The notes beneath the pieces are model-generated. The model was not told where the DNA came from. It saw only the letters and a list, made by a program, of their open reading frames with translations, and did no database searches. Positions 54,786 through 63,692 of a DNA stretch of 64,000 nt are shown in pieces. Both the position numbers and the translations under genes were made by a program. The DNA lies in NCBI RefSeq assembly GCF_027922045.1, contig NZ_BSEX01000012.1, positions 1-64,000 of the forward strand, given 5' to 3'. Each line of letters opens with the position of its first letter. Position 1 is the first letter of the stretch. This DNA comes from Microbacterium terregens (GTDB lineage Bacteria > Pseudomonadota > Alphaproteobacteria > Sphingomonadales > Sphingomonadaceae).

Positions 54786-56180
54786 ATGACTACCGCTCCG
54801 ACATCAATGCGCGACACCATTCTGATCACGCACGCCAACCCTGAGGACAATCGCTTCGCCCGGTGGCTTGCCGGGCGCCTAACCACTGCCGGATACAAGG
54901 TCTGGGTCGACGTTCGCGCGCTTCGGGGTGGTGACGATTTCTGGGACAAGATCGAGCACGTGCTGCGGCACGAGGCGATCAAGCAGATCGTTGTCGTGTC
55001 CGAGCACATCGGCAAGCAAGGCGTAAAGAAGGAACTCGCCCTCGGCGACGTCATGCGTCGCAAGCTCAGCGATGCGGAGTTCATGATTCCAATCCGGATC
55101 GCCGATGTGGATTTCGGCGATTTCCCAACGGAGATCCTCCGCCAGAACGCACATAATGCGTTCCCTAACTGGGCGGCCTGCCTTCAACCCCTGTTCGAGA
55201 CGCTCGACACCTCAAGTGTGCCGAAAGTCGAGCATGCGGACGCCGAGCAGCTTGCGATGATCGTCGCTGCCCAAGAGGACGGTCGAAAGCTGGTCACTCC
55301 AAATCCCGAAACGCTTTACAGCAACTGGTTCGAACTCCGGGCGAGGCCTGACGTCTGGATCCTGGAGGCGAAGGGGACGACTGCGCAGCTGGAAGCGTGG
55401 AGCCAGTTCACCAAGGTTCCGCACGTCCTTCACGAGGGAGGCGCTATCACCTTCTGCGGACCCGATGCGATCGAGCACCTCGACAATGGTACTCCGCCGT
55501 TGAAGGCGCGCGCCAGCCTGCCTTTCAACGGCGTAATCGACGGTACATATAGCCGCCACTTCGGTGAGCGTTCCAATGCACGGCGGATCGCCGTCAACCT
55601 TATGCGCCAGCATTGGGACCTGGCCATGCATCGTCTTGGGCTACTTCCTGTCGATTTCGCATCGGGCGCCCGCGGCCGCTTCTTCCCCGACGGTCTCATT
55701 GACGGAAGGGTGAAGCTGACGCTGAGCGACGGACATCGGATCGACCGGGTCCTGAGCGGCAAGTTCAAAGATCGGCGCTGGCATCTGTGCCTTGTCGCTC
55801 AACCCAAGCTCTGGCCGGATGCTCTCTTCCGGGTCCATGCCAATGTTGCGGTGACGACCGACGGCCGAACCCCGCTCCCGGGTGAACAGCTGCAGCGCAT
55901 TCGATTGCGCCTCACGCGGTCCTGGTTCAATGACAAATGGCGCGACATGCTGCTCGCCGCGATGGGCTGGCTTGCCGAAGGTGAAGCGGCACTAGACATT
56001 GCCGCGTCCGGTGAGCGCCTCACCGTCGCTAGCTTACCGATGAGCTACGCCTTTCCGGTCAGCTTCGCCGCGGAAGAAGACCGCCGAGCCGAGGAAGACG
56101 AGGGAGGCCAGATAAATCTGTCAGAGGACTTCGAAACGGCCTTCGATCGGGATGAAATACCGGAGGAGGCCGACGCATGA
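54786..56180 (+). CDS. SPARTA TIR-APAZ effector
   Basis: Protein of 464 aa. Residues 9 to about 140 are a TIR domain (ILITHANPEDNRFARWLAGRL, in part; YKVWVDVRALRGGDDFWDKIEHVL, in part), with W53 and E57 in the segment expected to carry the NADase Glu. From about residue 150 to the end is an APAZ region, which in SPARTA pairs with the short Argonaute. On guide-directed invader detection the complex destroys NAD, aborting infection. A GGGGA ribosome site lies six bases upstream. It overlaps the Argonaute gene (ATGA). Confidence 0.85.
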   Translation: MTTAPTSMRDTILITHANPEDNRFARWLAGRLTTAGYKVWVDVRALRGGDDFWDKIEHVLRHEAIKQIVVVSEHIGKQGVKKELALGDVMRRKLSDAEFMIPIRIADVDFGDFPTEILRQNAHNAFPNWAACLQPLFETLDTSSVPKVEHADAEQLAMIVAAQEDGRKLVTPNPETLYSNWFELRARPDVWILEAKGTTAQLEAWSQFTKVPHVLHEGGAITFCGPDAIEHLDNGTPPLKARASLPFNGVIDGTYSRHFGERSNARRIAVNLMRQHWDLAMHRLGLLPVDFASGARGRFFPDGLIDGRVKLTLSDGHRIDRVLSGKFKDRRWHLCLVAQPKLWPDALFRVHANVAVTTDGRTPLPGEQLQRIRLRLTRSWFNDKWRDMLLAAMGWLAEGEAALDIAASGERLTVASLPMSYAFPVSFAAEEDRRAEEDEGGQINLSEDFETAFDRDEIPEEADA

Positions 56181-57712
56181 CAATCCTCACGCACCGCATC
56201 GCCGAGCCTTTGCTCGAGTTCGGTCACGGGCAGCAGATGGAAGCGCCAAAAGATGGGCTCTTCCTCTTCGGGCCGCTCGAAGGTCCAGACGGCCGCTCCC
56301 AGGTACGCTTGGGCGTCATCGGGACGGAGAGCGGCGTCGGCCTGTCCCGCCGCTGGTTAGAGCGGATCGGCCTGCATATCCCCGGCAAAGTCGATACGAA
56401 GGGGAAGCCCGTCCTATGGGCACCCGCATGGCCAGGCTTCGAGGCCTGCTTCGGCATCGCGCTGCCGACCCGCGGCATGGTCGAGCTAGCGGTCAAGAGC
56501 GGCGACATCGATCATTGCATCAAGAAGAACAATCGCGCGGACGCGGTTCGTTCCACGGTGCTGCTGTTCGCCGACGCGATCCGCTCGCACATCCGCGCCG
56601 AGGAGCGCCGTCCCGACGTCTGGCTCGTTGTCGTTCCGGACGTCGTCTACCGCTATGGACGCCCCCAGGTCGCACCACCGCCCAAGGACGAGCGCACCCC
56701 CTCCGACATCACGAGCTTCAAGGACGCCAAACGCTTCTTCCAGATGGGCGGCGACCTGTTCCCCGACACAGTGCGGGATGCCGAAACCTACCTGTTCTCG
56801 AGCAATTTCCACCATCAGTTGAAAGCCGAGTTGCTGCAGGACGGCGTCGTCCTCCAGCTAATCCTCGAAAGCACGTTGGTCGACCGCAACCTCAACATTG
56901 CCAACGACCGCCGGCGCGGCCTCCAGGACGAGGCAACGGTTGCCTGGAACTTCTGCACCACGCTCTACTTCAAGATGGACGCCAAGCCGTGGGCGCTGGC
57001 CCAAGTCCGCCCTGGCGTTTGCTACGTCGGACTGGTGTTTAAGAACGACGACACGCCTGCGGCCACGGGCGAGGCCTGTTGCGCCGCGCAGATGTTCCTC
57101 AACTCAGGCGACGGCCTCGTCTTTCGCGGCGCCCTTGGCCCCTGGTACTCCGACGAGCGCAAGGAATATCACCTGTCGCGAAGCGCGGCGGCGAACTTGA
57201 TGACCTCGGTGGTCGACGGCTATAAACTCAAGCACGGCAAGCCACCGAAACAGCTGTTCATCCATGGGCGTCACCGCTTTTCCGACGATGAGTGGGACGG
57301 CTTTTGCAGCGCAGTGCCCACTGAAACACAGCTGGTAGGAGTCAGGATCAAGCAGCTCGATGATGTTCGGCTGTTCCGCCCCTCCGCATCGACACCGGTC
57401 CTGCGCGGCACGGCCCTTACCGTGGGTGACTGGTCAGGTTACCTTTGGGCGCGGGGGTTCGTACCCCGGCTGGCAGGTTATCAAGGGTTCGAGACACCCA
57501 AGCCGCTCACCGTCGACGTGACGCATGGCGAAGGGGACATCGTAGAGGTGCTCGGCGACATCCTTGCGCTCACCAAGGTCAACTACAACGCCTGCGATTT
57601 CGCGAGCGCCCTGCCCGTGACGCTCAAGTTCGCCGATCGAGTGGGTGAGATCCTGATGGCGTCGCCACATACCGTTACCGCACCGCCGCTGCCGTTCCGG
57701 CACTACATCTGA
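56177..57712 (+). CDS. Short prokaryotic Argonaute (MID-PIWI) of SPARTA
   Basis: Protein of 511 aa without N and PAZ domains. The first half fits a MID-type lobe (DVWLVVVPDVVYRYGRPQV in part) and the second a PIWI lobe (PPKQLFIHGRHRFSDDEW, ALTKVNYNACDFASALPVTLKFADRVGEIL in part). I find no full DEDX tetrad, in line with catalytically inactive short Argonautes. It overlaps the TIR-APAZ gene by four bases, the normal SPARTA order, so the heterodimer is made together. Guide-RNA binding is inferred from the family. Confidence 0.85.
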   Translation: MTILTHRIAEPLLEFGHGQQMEAPKDGLFLFGPLEGPDGRSQVRLGVIGTESGVGLSRRWLERIGLHIPGKVDTKGKPVLWAPAWPGFEACFGIALPTRGMVELAVKSGDIDHCIKKNNRADAVRSTVLLFADAIRSHIRAEERRPDVWLVVVPDVVYRYGRPQVAPPPKDERTPSDITSFKDAKRFFQMGGDLFPDTVRDAETYLFSSNFHHQLKAELLQDGVVLQLILESTLVDRNLNIANDRRRGLQDEATVAWNFCTTLYFKMDAKPWALAQVRPGVCYVGLVFKNDDTPAATGEACCAAQMFLNSGDGLVFRGALGPWYSDERKEYHLSRSAAANLMTSVVDGYKLKHGKPPKQLFIHGRHRFSDDEWDGFCSAVPTETQLVGVRIKQLDDVRLFRPSASTPVLRGTALTVGDWSGYLWARGFVPRLAGYQGFETPKPLTVDVTHGEGDIVEVLGDILALTKVNYNACDFASALPVTLKFADRVGEILMASPHTVTAPPLPFRHYI

Positions 57713-57792
57713 TCCCATGAGCGCCGACCGATGCCGAGCGTGAGGCGAAGACGCTGCCGTCCACCAATTTAGGTACAGATCCGCTATTTCGG

Positions 57793-58137
57793 GTGCGTGC
57801 CGCCGGGCGGATGCCGTCCACCATTTCAGGAAAACCTACAGAAGCCGCCATACCGCTGTTTCGGCGGCTGACCCGCGGCGACCAGCTCACCACGTTCCCG
57901 ATGTCTGACAAGGCGGTGGCCCGGCTCGTGAAGCACTGCGCCGGCGCCGCCGGCTATGACGCAAGCAAGTTTTCGGGTCACTCACTGCGCGCGGGGTTCC
58001 TGACCGAGGCAGCCAGCCAAGGCGCGACCATCTTCAAGATGCAGGAAGTGAGCCGGCACAAGACGGTCCAGATCCTCTCCGAATATGTCCGCTCGGCCGA
58101 TCGGTTTCGCGACCACGCTGGCGACCGGTTCCTCTAG
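57793..58137 (+). pseudogene. Tyrosine recombinase C-terminal fragment
   Basis: About 100 residues of a phage-type integrase: HSLRAGFLTEAASQGATIFK in part, VSRHKTVQILSEYVR, holding the catalytic His-x-x-Arg, His and Tyr. The N-terminal domain and first Arg are missing, and upstream codons are unrelated. It marks a former integrated element next to the SPARTA genes. Confidence 0.75.
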
Positions 58138-58168
58138 GAACGGCTGAGGAAGAAGGAGCTGCTGGGCA

Positions 58169-59680
58169 GTGCAAGAGCGTATCACGATCGACATCCCGAA
58201 CTTCGCCGCCATGGATGACGATCAGGTCGCTGGACACATCCTTACGCGTGTGGTGGACGGGCGTTGGAGCCACCTCACGCGGTCTTTGATGTAGAAGCTG
58301 CAGGCGTCAAAGCTCGATCTGAACAGCCACTGGGCGTCGACATGGCAGGGGTGGGAATGTCCGTGCTGTCAGCGTGCGAAAGCGTCTATCGCGCGGGTGA
58401 CCGCCGATGGGGTCCTCCTGTGCAAGCTCGTGTGGCATCATGATCACCTCGGAGATTTCGCCAAGACGCTGCTGCGCCCGGTCAAGGAACTCGACGGCAG
58501 CGACGACGAGCGGGCTAGGCGACAGGTGGCGCATACCCTCGTCTTTCCGTTGGTCGAGCGGTTTGCGGCCACGCTGGTCTGCGAGGATTGCAACAACGCC
58601 GACGCGGACATGAAGTCGGCGCTCGCGCCGGATATCGACAGATGGTTCAGCTTTTCGCCCGACGAGATCAGCCGCTTCATCCGAGTGCGCGCCAACGAGC
58701 GGCACGAACTCGACGCCAACGCCGCACGCAGTGCCTGGCAAGCAGCCGAACCCGTTTTTCGCGACCGGGCTTCCTTCGCGCGGATGCTTGCCGAGCGTGT
58801 GAACGCCGGTCGGCACGATCGTGAGACCCACGGCACCGGTCAGGTGGATTCCTCTACAAATGCCACCATGCTATATCGCATGGCCTCGGAAAGGAGCGGT
58901 CCTCGCTCCGGGCTCTCAGACATGGAGGCAGGGCTTTGGGCACGGTCGCGCGCCACTGAGGCGCATTCCGTCGCCAAGAGAAAGGGGCAGCGGGTGGTGG
59001 CGCCGAGTACAGCCGACTTCGCCGCCGTTTGCACCGCCAATGCGGCCTCTCGCCTGTGGCTGCGCGCCGGGGAGGATTGGATCTGCGCCATCTGCGAGCG
59101 GAGCAAGTTCGAGGTCACCAGGCGGGGCAACAGCGGCAAGTTCGGTGCCCGGATCCAGCAACTGCGCGACTTCTGCGTCGAGGGTAGCCCCGAGAGCCTG
59201 GCATGGCGCTGGCGAGCCCATGACATACCCCTGATCTTCGCCGCACATCGGACCTATGCGGTGTGTCAGGACTGCCGATCGATCGTCGTTGAAGCGGGCA
59301 AGGTGGTGCCGGGGATTGGCGAGGATGCCTTGCGCCCCGCCGACTTGCGAGCCCTGATCGGCGAACCGACGCCCCACGCCCGCCACCAGGTCGACCGGGC
59401 GGAGCTCACCGAAGCAGTGACGGCTAGCGCTGCATGGCAGAGTGCGGCCAAAGATTATTGGGCGCACTTCAACGAGGCCTCGGACGCGCAGGCTTCGGTG
59501 GCGATCTTCGCCCGCCAACTTCCGATGCCAAGGGCCAAAGAGCTCGCTCTCGCCCGGCACGAGGAGCGTTTCGACCTCGCTGCGGGCACTGCGCGCGAGC
59601 GGTTCGAGTGGCTCGTCTCGGAAGGGATCCGCTTGATCGCCATCGCCAAACAGGACCGCCAGCAAATGGGTGATGCGTAG
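58169..59680 (+). pseudogene. HNH endonuclease-like protein with in-frame amber codon
   Basis: A frame of 503 codons from GTG 58169 (AAGGAG ten bases before) is cut at codon 42 by TAG (58292 to 58294); both sides look coding. After it, CPCC (64 to 67), WHHDH (89 to 93) and VCEDCNN (137 to 143) make a zinc-bound HNH/beta-beta-alpha-metal core. A second zinc ribbon may be formed by WICAIC (near 305) and VCQDC (near 366). Without readthrough, a start at 58397 would lose the first cysteine pair. It overlaps the next gene, which overlaps a GIY-YIG gene. Whether the amber codon is real, read through, or an error is open. Confidence 0.6.
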
Positions 59681-60566
59681 CGCCGTCCCGACGCAAGAGC
59701 TTAGAAGCTTGGACGTGCGCAGGCCGGCCCGCTATCCATTTGCCATGGCTCGCGAGTGGACAGACGAGGAGCGGCGACGCGCTGACGAGGAGGAGGAGGC
59801 TCATTATTGGGCCACCGTCGAGGAGCAACGCCGCGAGGAAGAGGAGCGGAAGGCGGCCCGGGAGGCAGCCGTCGAAACGATGGTCGCCTGGTTCCACGAG
59901 CAGTTCGAAGACCCGCAGGTGCAAACCCCGCGCGACAACGAGACCGACAGCTACATCTATCCGTGGGGCGGACCGTTCGAGGCAAGTGACGTGCTCTACG
60001 GCCACTTCCAAGAGGAGCACGATGAGGAGTTGATCCTGACCGCCGTCAAGGCGATCGAAAGCGATGGCACCACGGAGTGGGCCCCCTCCTCCTCGGGCGA
60101 CTATTACGAGCATCCCGAGGATGAGGACGGCGGGCTTGGCGACGCCAAGGCGGCGCAGCTCACGGCGTCCGCGCTTGAACGGCTGGACGCACTGGAAGCC
60201 ATCATCGCCGAACTTCCCAGGGTTCCGGCACAGCTCGGGCACAATGCTCCCCCCGACGAGGTCGGCATTCCACCCTACTCCGATGAGGATCGCGAGACCG
60301 TCAGGGCGACGATCGTCGAGGCACGGGCGGCGCTCGCTGATCCTGCGCCCGATGCACTCGAGCTTGCGACGCTCGGTCGCCGCTTCGAGCGATGGGGAGC
60401 CAGGATCATGGTGTGGCTCGGCAAGAAGGCGGACCTCGCCGTCGACGAGGTCATCAAGAACTCCATCCGGGCCGTGACCTGGACCCAGGCGGCAGGAGCC
60501 GCCGCGGCCACCGCCGACATCTTGCTGCACCTGGCGAAGCATCTACTTGCCGGCGGTCGACCATGA
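59673..60566 (+). CDS. Acidic protein of unknown function between two nuclease genes
   Basis: About 297 aa. It has a highly charged helical N-terminal part (TDEERRRADEEEEAHYW, EERKAAREAA), a middle with SYIYPWGGPFEASDVLYGHF and TEWAPSSSG, and a C-terminal amphipathic stretch with Ala-rich end. No recognised domain. The gene overlaps the HNH gene at one end and the GIY-YIG gene at the other (ATGA), so the three are coupled. ATG 59745 (MAREW) is an alternative start; neither has a clear ribosome site. Confidence 0.65.
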   Translation: MRSAVPTQELRSLDVRRPARYPFAMAREWTDEERRRADEEEEAHYWATVEEQRREEEERKAAREAAVETMVAWFHEQFEDPQVQTPRDNETDSYIYPWGGPFEASDVLYGHFQEEHDEELILTAVKAIESDGTTEWAPSSSGDYYEHPEDEDGGLGDAKAAQLTASALERLDALEAIIAELPRVPAQLGHNAPPDEVGIPPYSDEDRETVRATIVEARAALADPAPDALELATLGRRFERWGARIMVWLGKKADLAVDEVIKNSIRAVTWTQAAGAAAATADILLHLAKHLLAGGRP

Positions 60567-61540
60567 GCGAGCGCTTCGAACAGGTTGAACTGCAACCATT
60601 CCGCGTGCTCGGCGAGCGCCGCACACCGAAGCGCTGCTACGTCTATGCGCATCTCGGGCCCGACCGGATCCCCTTCTATATCGGCAAGGGATCAGGCTTT
60701 CGGGCCTGGTCGACGGACCGCGATGCGCAATGGCACCACTTCGTCCGGAGCCGGTGTGGCTGTGCATACGAAGTCGTGATCGTCGCCGAGGATCTGGACG
60801 AGGGGGACGCCCTCGAACTCGAGGGCGAACTGATCGCACGCCACGGCAAGACCCTTACCAATTGGGTCAACCCAGGGCGTCAATTCGACTATGCGGCGCT
60901 CGACCGCTTTCACAAGCTGCGAGATGCGACAACCAGCTTCATCTCGGAAACGCGGCCGCTGGAGATCAGCGATCCGGAACGGGCGGTCGCACGGTATCGC
61001 GAGGCAATCGCGCAGATGCACGAATACAGCGCGATCACCTACGAGACGGGCCTTGTCGCTGACTTGAGACGTGAGATCGGTGTCTCTGCTCAGGGTGACA
61101 TCGCAGCTCTGGATCGTTTGACGCTGGTCCTGCGCAAGCATGGCCGCTTCGGAGAAATCGTAGAAAGTGTCGACGAGTATTTCGGCCGCTACCCCGATAG
61201 CGTAACGCCGAACCATCCCGTGCTCAGGCGGCGCGCGGAGGCTGGCACTATCCTGGCAGGCGAACGGAAGGCGCCGAAGATCCCGGTCGGCAAACCTCGT
61301 GCCCGAAAGACCGGCACCGTTCCGGAGGGCGAACTGGCGCCGCTACTGGCGAAAGCGCGGCGCGACCGCGCGCCCTGGGACTGGCTGGTGGCCGCACGGC
61401 TTTGTCGCACGCATCATGATCATGACCGCGAGATCGCGCTGCTGGAGGAGTTCCTGAGCGGAGCGCGTGTCCCGGGGCGATCGTGGCTCGAGCTGGAGGA
61501 GCGCCTGTTCAAACTGCGGGCGATGCTCGCCTCGGGGTAA
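60563..61540 (+). CDS. GIY-YIG endonuclease-like protein
   Basis: Protein of 325 aa. The N-terminal GIY-YIG domain has CYVYAHLG (25 to 32) and PFYIGKGSGFRAW (37 to 49) with the conserved Arg. The Glu in LELEGELIARHG and Asn in TNWVNPGR follow. The rest, about 200 residues, is helical with no domain I recognise (possibly TPR-like repeats). It starts inside the stop of the acidic-protein gene. Joined with an HNH protein it suggests a nucleic-acid-cutting defence unit. Confidence 0.75.
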   Translation: MSERFEQVELQPFRVLGERRTPKRCYVYAHLGPDRIPFYIGKGSGFRAWSTDRDAQWHHFVRSRCGCAYEVVIVAEDLDEGDALELEGELIARHGKTLTNWVNPGRQFDYAALDRFHKLRDATTSFISETRPLEISDPERAVARYREAIAQMHEYSAITYETGLVADLRREIGVSAQGDIAALDRLTLVLRKHGRFGEIVESVDEYFGRYPDSVTPNHPVLRRRAEAGTILAGERKAPKIPVGKPRARKTGTVPEGELAPLLAKARRDRAPWDWLVAARLCRTHHDHDREIALLEEFLSGARVPGRSWLELEERLFKLRAMLASG

Positions 61541-61683
61541 CTCAGCCGAAGCCTGCGGCCCCGCAAGCACCGCTTCGATGCCGATCTAAGCGTGTCCAGC
61601 AGCGTAAGGTTGGGTGCGATCGATCAACCCACCTTGCAAGCTCTGCTCAGATGAGCCATATAACTGCTCAAAGGAGCATTCCC

Positions 61684-62163
61684 GTGGCCCGCGCATCCGC
61701 CGCTCAGAGGAAAGCCGACCCGGCGTTCCCGCCCTCATTTCCCTATGTCGACCTGTTTCGGGCCGCACCCGTGGAGCGCATCGAATTCATCAAGGCCGGC
61801 GTTTCTGCCCGCAAGGTCAAGATCCTCATCACCGAGCTCCACCTGGACCAGAACGTCATGTTCGATGCGCTCAGCCTCAAGACCGCGACCGTCAACCGAA
61901 AGGCCGCTCGAGACGAGGTTCTGTCCGTCGAGGAGAGCGAGCGCGTCGTGGGTCTCGCGAAGCTCGTCGGCCAGCTGGAAGCAATGGTCGAAGAGTCCGG
62001 AGCGGGTGAGGATTTCGATGCGCCCACCTGGCTATCCCGCTGGCTGCGCGAGCCGCTGCCTGCGCTCAAAGGCGCCAAGCCGATCGATTTTCTGGATACG
62101 ATGGAGGGCCAAGCTCTCGTGTCGCGTGCGCTCGCTCAGATCCAGAGCGGAGCCTATGCGTGA
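61684..62163 (+). CDS. Xre/MbcA/ParS-type antitoxin
   Basis: Protein of 159 aa with the DUF2384 layout: an Xre-like helix region (RIEFIKAGVSARKVKILITEL in part, then LKTATVNRKA) and the C-terminal toxin-binding part (FDAPTWLSRWLREPLPALKG, then PIDFLDTMEGQALVSRALAQI in part). GTG 61684 was chosen because AAGGAG lies seven bases before; the long frame upstream is unsupported. It overlaps the RES toxin start by four bases. Confidence 0.82.
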   Translation: MARASAAQRKADPAFPPSFPYVDLFRAAPVERIEFIKAGVSARKVKILITELHLDQNVMFDALSLKTATVNRKAARDEVLSVEESERVVGLAKLVGQLEAMVEESGAGEDFDAPTWLSRWLREPLPALKGAKPIDFLDTMEGQALVSRALAQIQSGAYA

Positions 62164-62645
62164 GCCAGCGGCTGTTTCGGATTGCCACGGATACCAAGAC
62201 CTACACGGCCGACGACATGACGGGCACGGGCGCCAAGCTTACCGGCGGCCGCTGGAATGATGTGGGGGTCGCTGTCGTCTATTCCTCCCCCACGCGTGCC
62301 CTCGCCTGCCTCGAAACTCTCGTCCATCTGAATGCTGGCGGTTTGCCGCTCAATCGGTATCTTGTCGAAATCGAGCTTCCGGACGATCTATGGGCGGCCG
62401 CAGAGAGCACGGCGGCTTCGTCGCTGCCCGTAGGCTGGGATGCGGAGCCGGCGGGCCTGGTGAGCACGACCTTCGGGACCGACTGGGCCAATAGTGGCCG
62501 ATCTGCGCTTCTGATGGTTCCTTCGGTGGTCATCCCGGAAGAACTGAACGTCCTGATCAATCCGGGGCATCGCGATGCCGGAAGGATTGCGGCCCGAAAG
62601 GTGCGCAAATGGATCTACGATCCGAGGATGGACAGAAGAGCTTGA
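62160..62645 (+). CDS. RES-domain toxin
   Basis: Protein of 161 aa: R at LFRIAT, GGRWN near residue 32 with the catalytic Arg, VYSSPTRALACLETLVHL with the Glu, and ISTE-like end WANSGRSALLMVPSVV. RES toxins break down NAD by phosphorolysis or ADP-ribosylation, as known for RES-Xre systems. Two NAD-acting effectors (SPARTA and RES) thus occur in one island. Confidence 0.82.
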   Translation: MSQRLFRIATDTKTYTADDMTGTGAKLTGGRWNDVGVAVVYSSPTRALACLETLVHLNAGGLPLNRYLVEIELPDDLWAAAESTAASSLPVGWDAEPAGLVSTTFGTDWANSGRSALLMVPSVVIPEELNVLINPGHRDAGRIAARKVRKWIYDPRMDRRA

Positions 62646-62672
62646 GTTCGAGGGCCCCAAACGTCCCCGCGA

Positions 62673-63485
62673 ATGACGCTCGCGTTTCCGCGAACACTCC
62701 AGCTTGAGATGATCAAGCAACGCTTCATAGAATTGCAGGTCGCCAAGTGCCGCGCGGGAAAACGCACGACGCCCTTCCTGCGCCGGCTCGTCGCCGGGAC
62801 CGTCGACGAAGTTGCCCGGATCCACTACGCCGAGGCCTACCCTACCAAGTGCGTGCAATCCAGTATCGCGGTCCAGCGGCTGCTCGGCCGCCTGGGGATC
62901 GCGTCCCGGGTGTGGCTGGGAGCATTCTGCGCCGCGGAGGTCTTCGAAAACCCAAACGTTGCGGGATGGGGCGGCTTCTGGGGTGACGACCGTCATGCCT
63001 GGACGACGACGGAGTTCTACGAGCTCGTGGACCTCCCGGTTGGCGAAATGACCAAGCACCCCCGCTCCGCCCGATCGGATGGCATTCCGATGCCGCCGCT
63101 TTGGTGGGACGACATCTCTCAGTGGCCGCCGGTACTGCGCTACTTGCCCGATCGCGCCGTGGAGCCGGCTTTCCTGGATCCTGCCGACATGGAGGATCTC
63201 GCTCGTTTTCTGCAGCGCGTCGATCAATCGTTCGACGAGAGGCTTGCGAGCGGAAGTGTCGAAGCTGTGCGGTTCGGTCCCATGCTTCACGGCGCGGACT
63301 CGATGAACGAGCTTCACCATACCGGTCATCCGTGGCTCGAACGCGCGAGCTTGTTCCTCGACCGCGGAGCAGTTCTTCCACCCTGGATCCAGGAGCGAGA
63401 GCAGGAGCTGATCGCCGCGCATCGAGCGGGGCAGCGGGCGCCGACAAGGCTGAGCCACGTAACGGGCGAAGTAAGAAACGGCTGA
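62673..63485 (+). CDS. Transglutaminase-like cysteine-hydrolase fold protein
   Basis: Protein of 270 aa, not assigned to a named family. Candidate catalytic triad C60 (YPTKCVQSSIAVQRLLGRLG in part), H108 (DDRHAWTT) and D120 (YELVDL) is spaced as in transglutaminase-like proteins. The C-terminal part is rich in Trp and charged residues. It follows the RES toxin by 27 bp and may be part of that unit or a separate effector. ATG 62709 is an alternative start. Function inferred only from the triad. Confidence 0.55.
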   Translation: MTLAFPRTLQLEMIKQRFIELQVAKCRAGKRTTPFLRRLVAGTVDEVARIHYAEAYPTKCVQSSIAVQRLLGRLGIASRVWLGAFCAAEVFENPNVAGWGGFWGDDRHAWTTTEFYELVDLPVGEMTKHPRSARSDGIPMPPLWWDDISQWPPVLRYLPDRAVEPAFLDPADMEDLARFLQRVDQSFDERLASGSVEAVRFGPMLHGADSMNELHHTGHPWLERASLFLDRGAVLPPWIQEREQELIAAHRAGQRAPTRLSHVTGEVRNG

Positions 63486-63692
63486 TCCGGCCCCGGGCTT
63501 AGGCTTCTCGCACTCTCCTCCCCCGACTGATCTAGCGCAGGGCGAGGCAACCACTCCGATTCTGATCGTAACGTCGCCTTGGCAGCGGATGCGGCCATCT
63601 CGATCGCCCGCCGCCGAAAGAATTCGGACCGGTGTCCCTCTTGGGAAAGCGCTGCTTTCCCCAGGGACTTAGCGAAAGAGGGGCGAGATCCC

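Noticed and set aside
59469..60542. Frame of 357 codons opposite the acidic-protein gene
   Set aside because: Antisense shadow; the plus-strand genes overlap in a typical operon way.
62388..63554. Frame of 388 codons on the minus strand
   Set aside because: Covers the RES toxin end and the transglutaminase-like gene in antisense; composition only.
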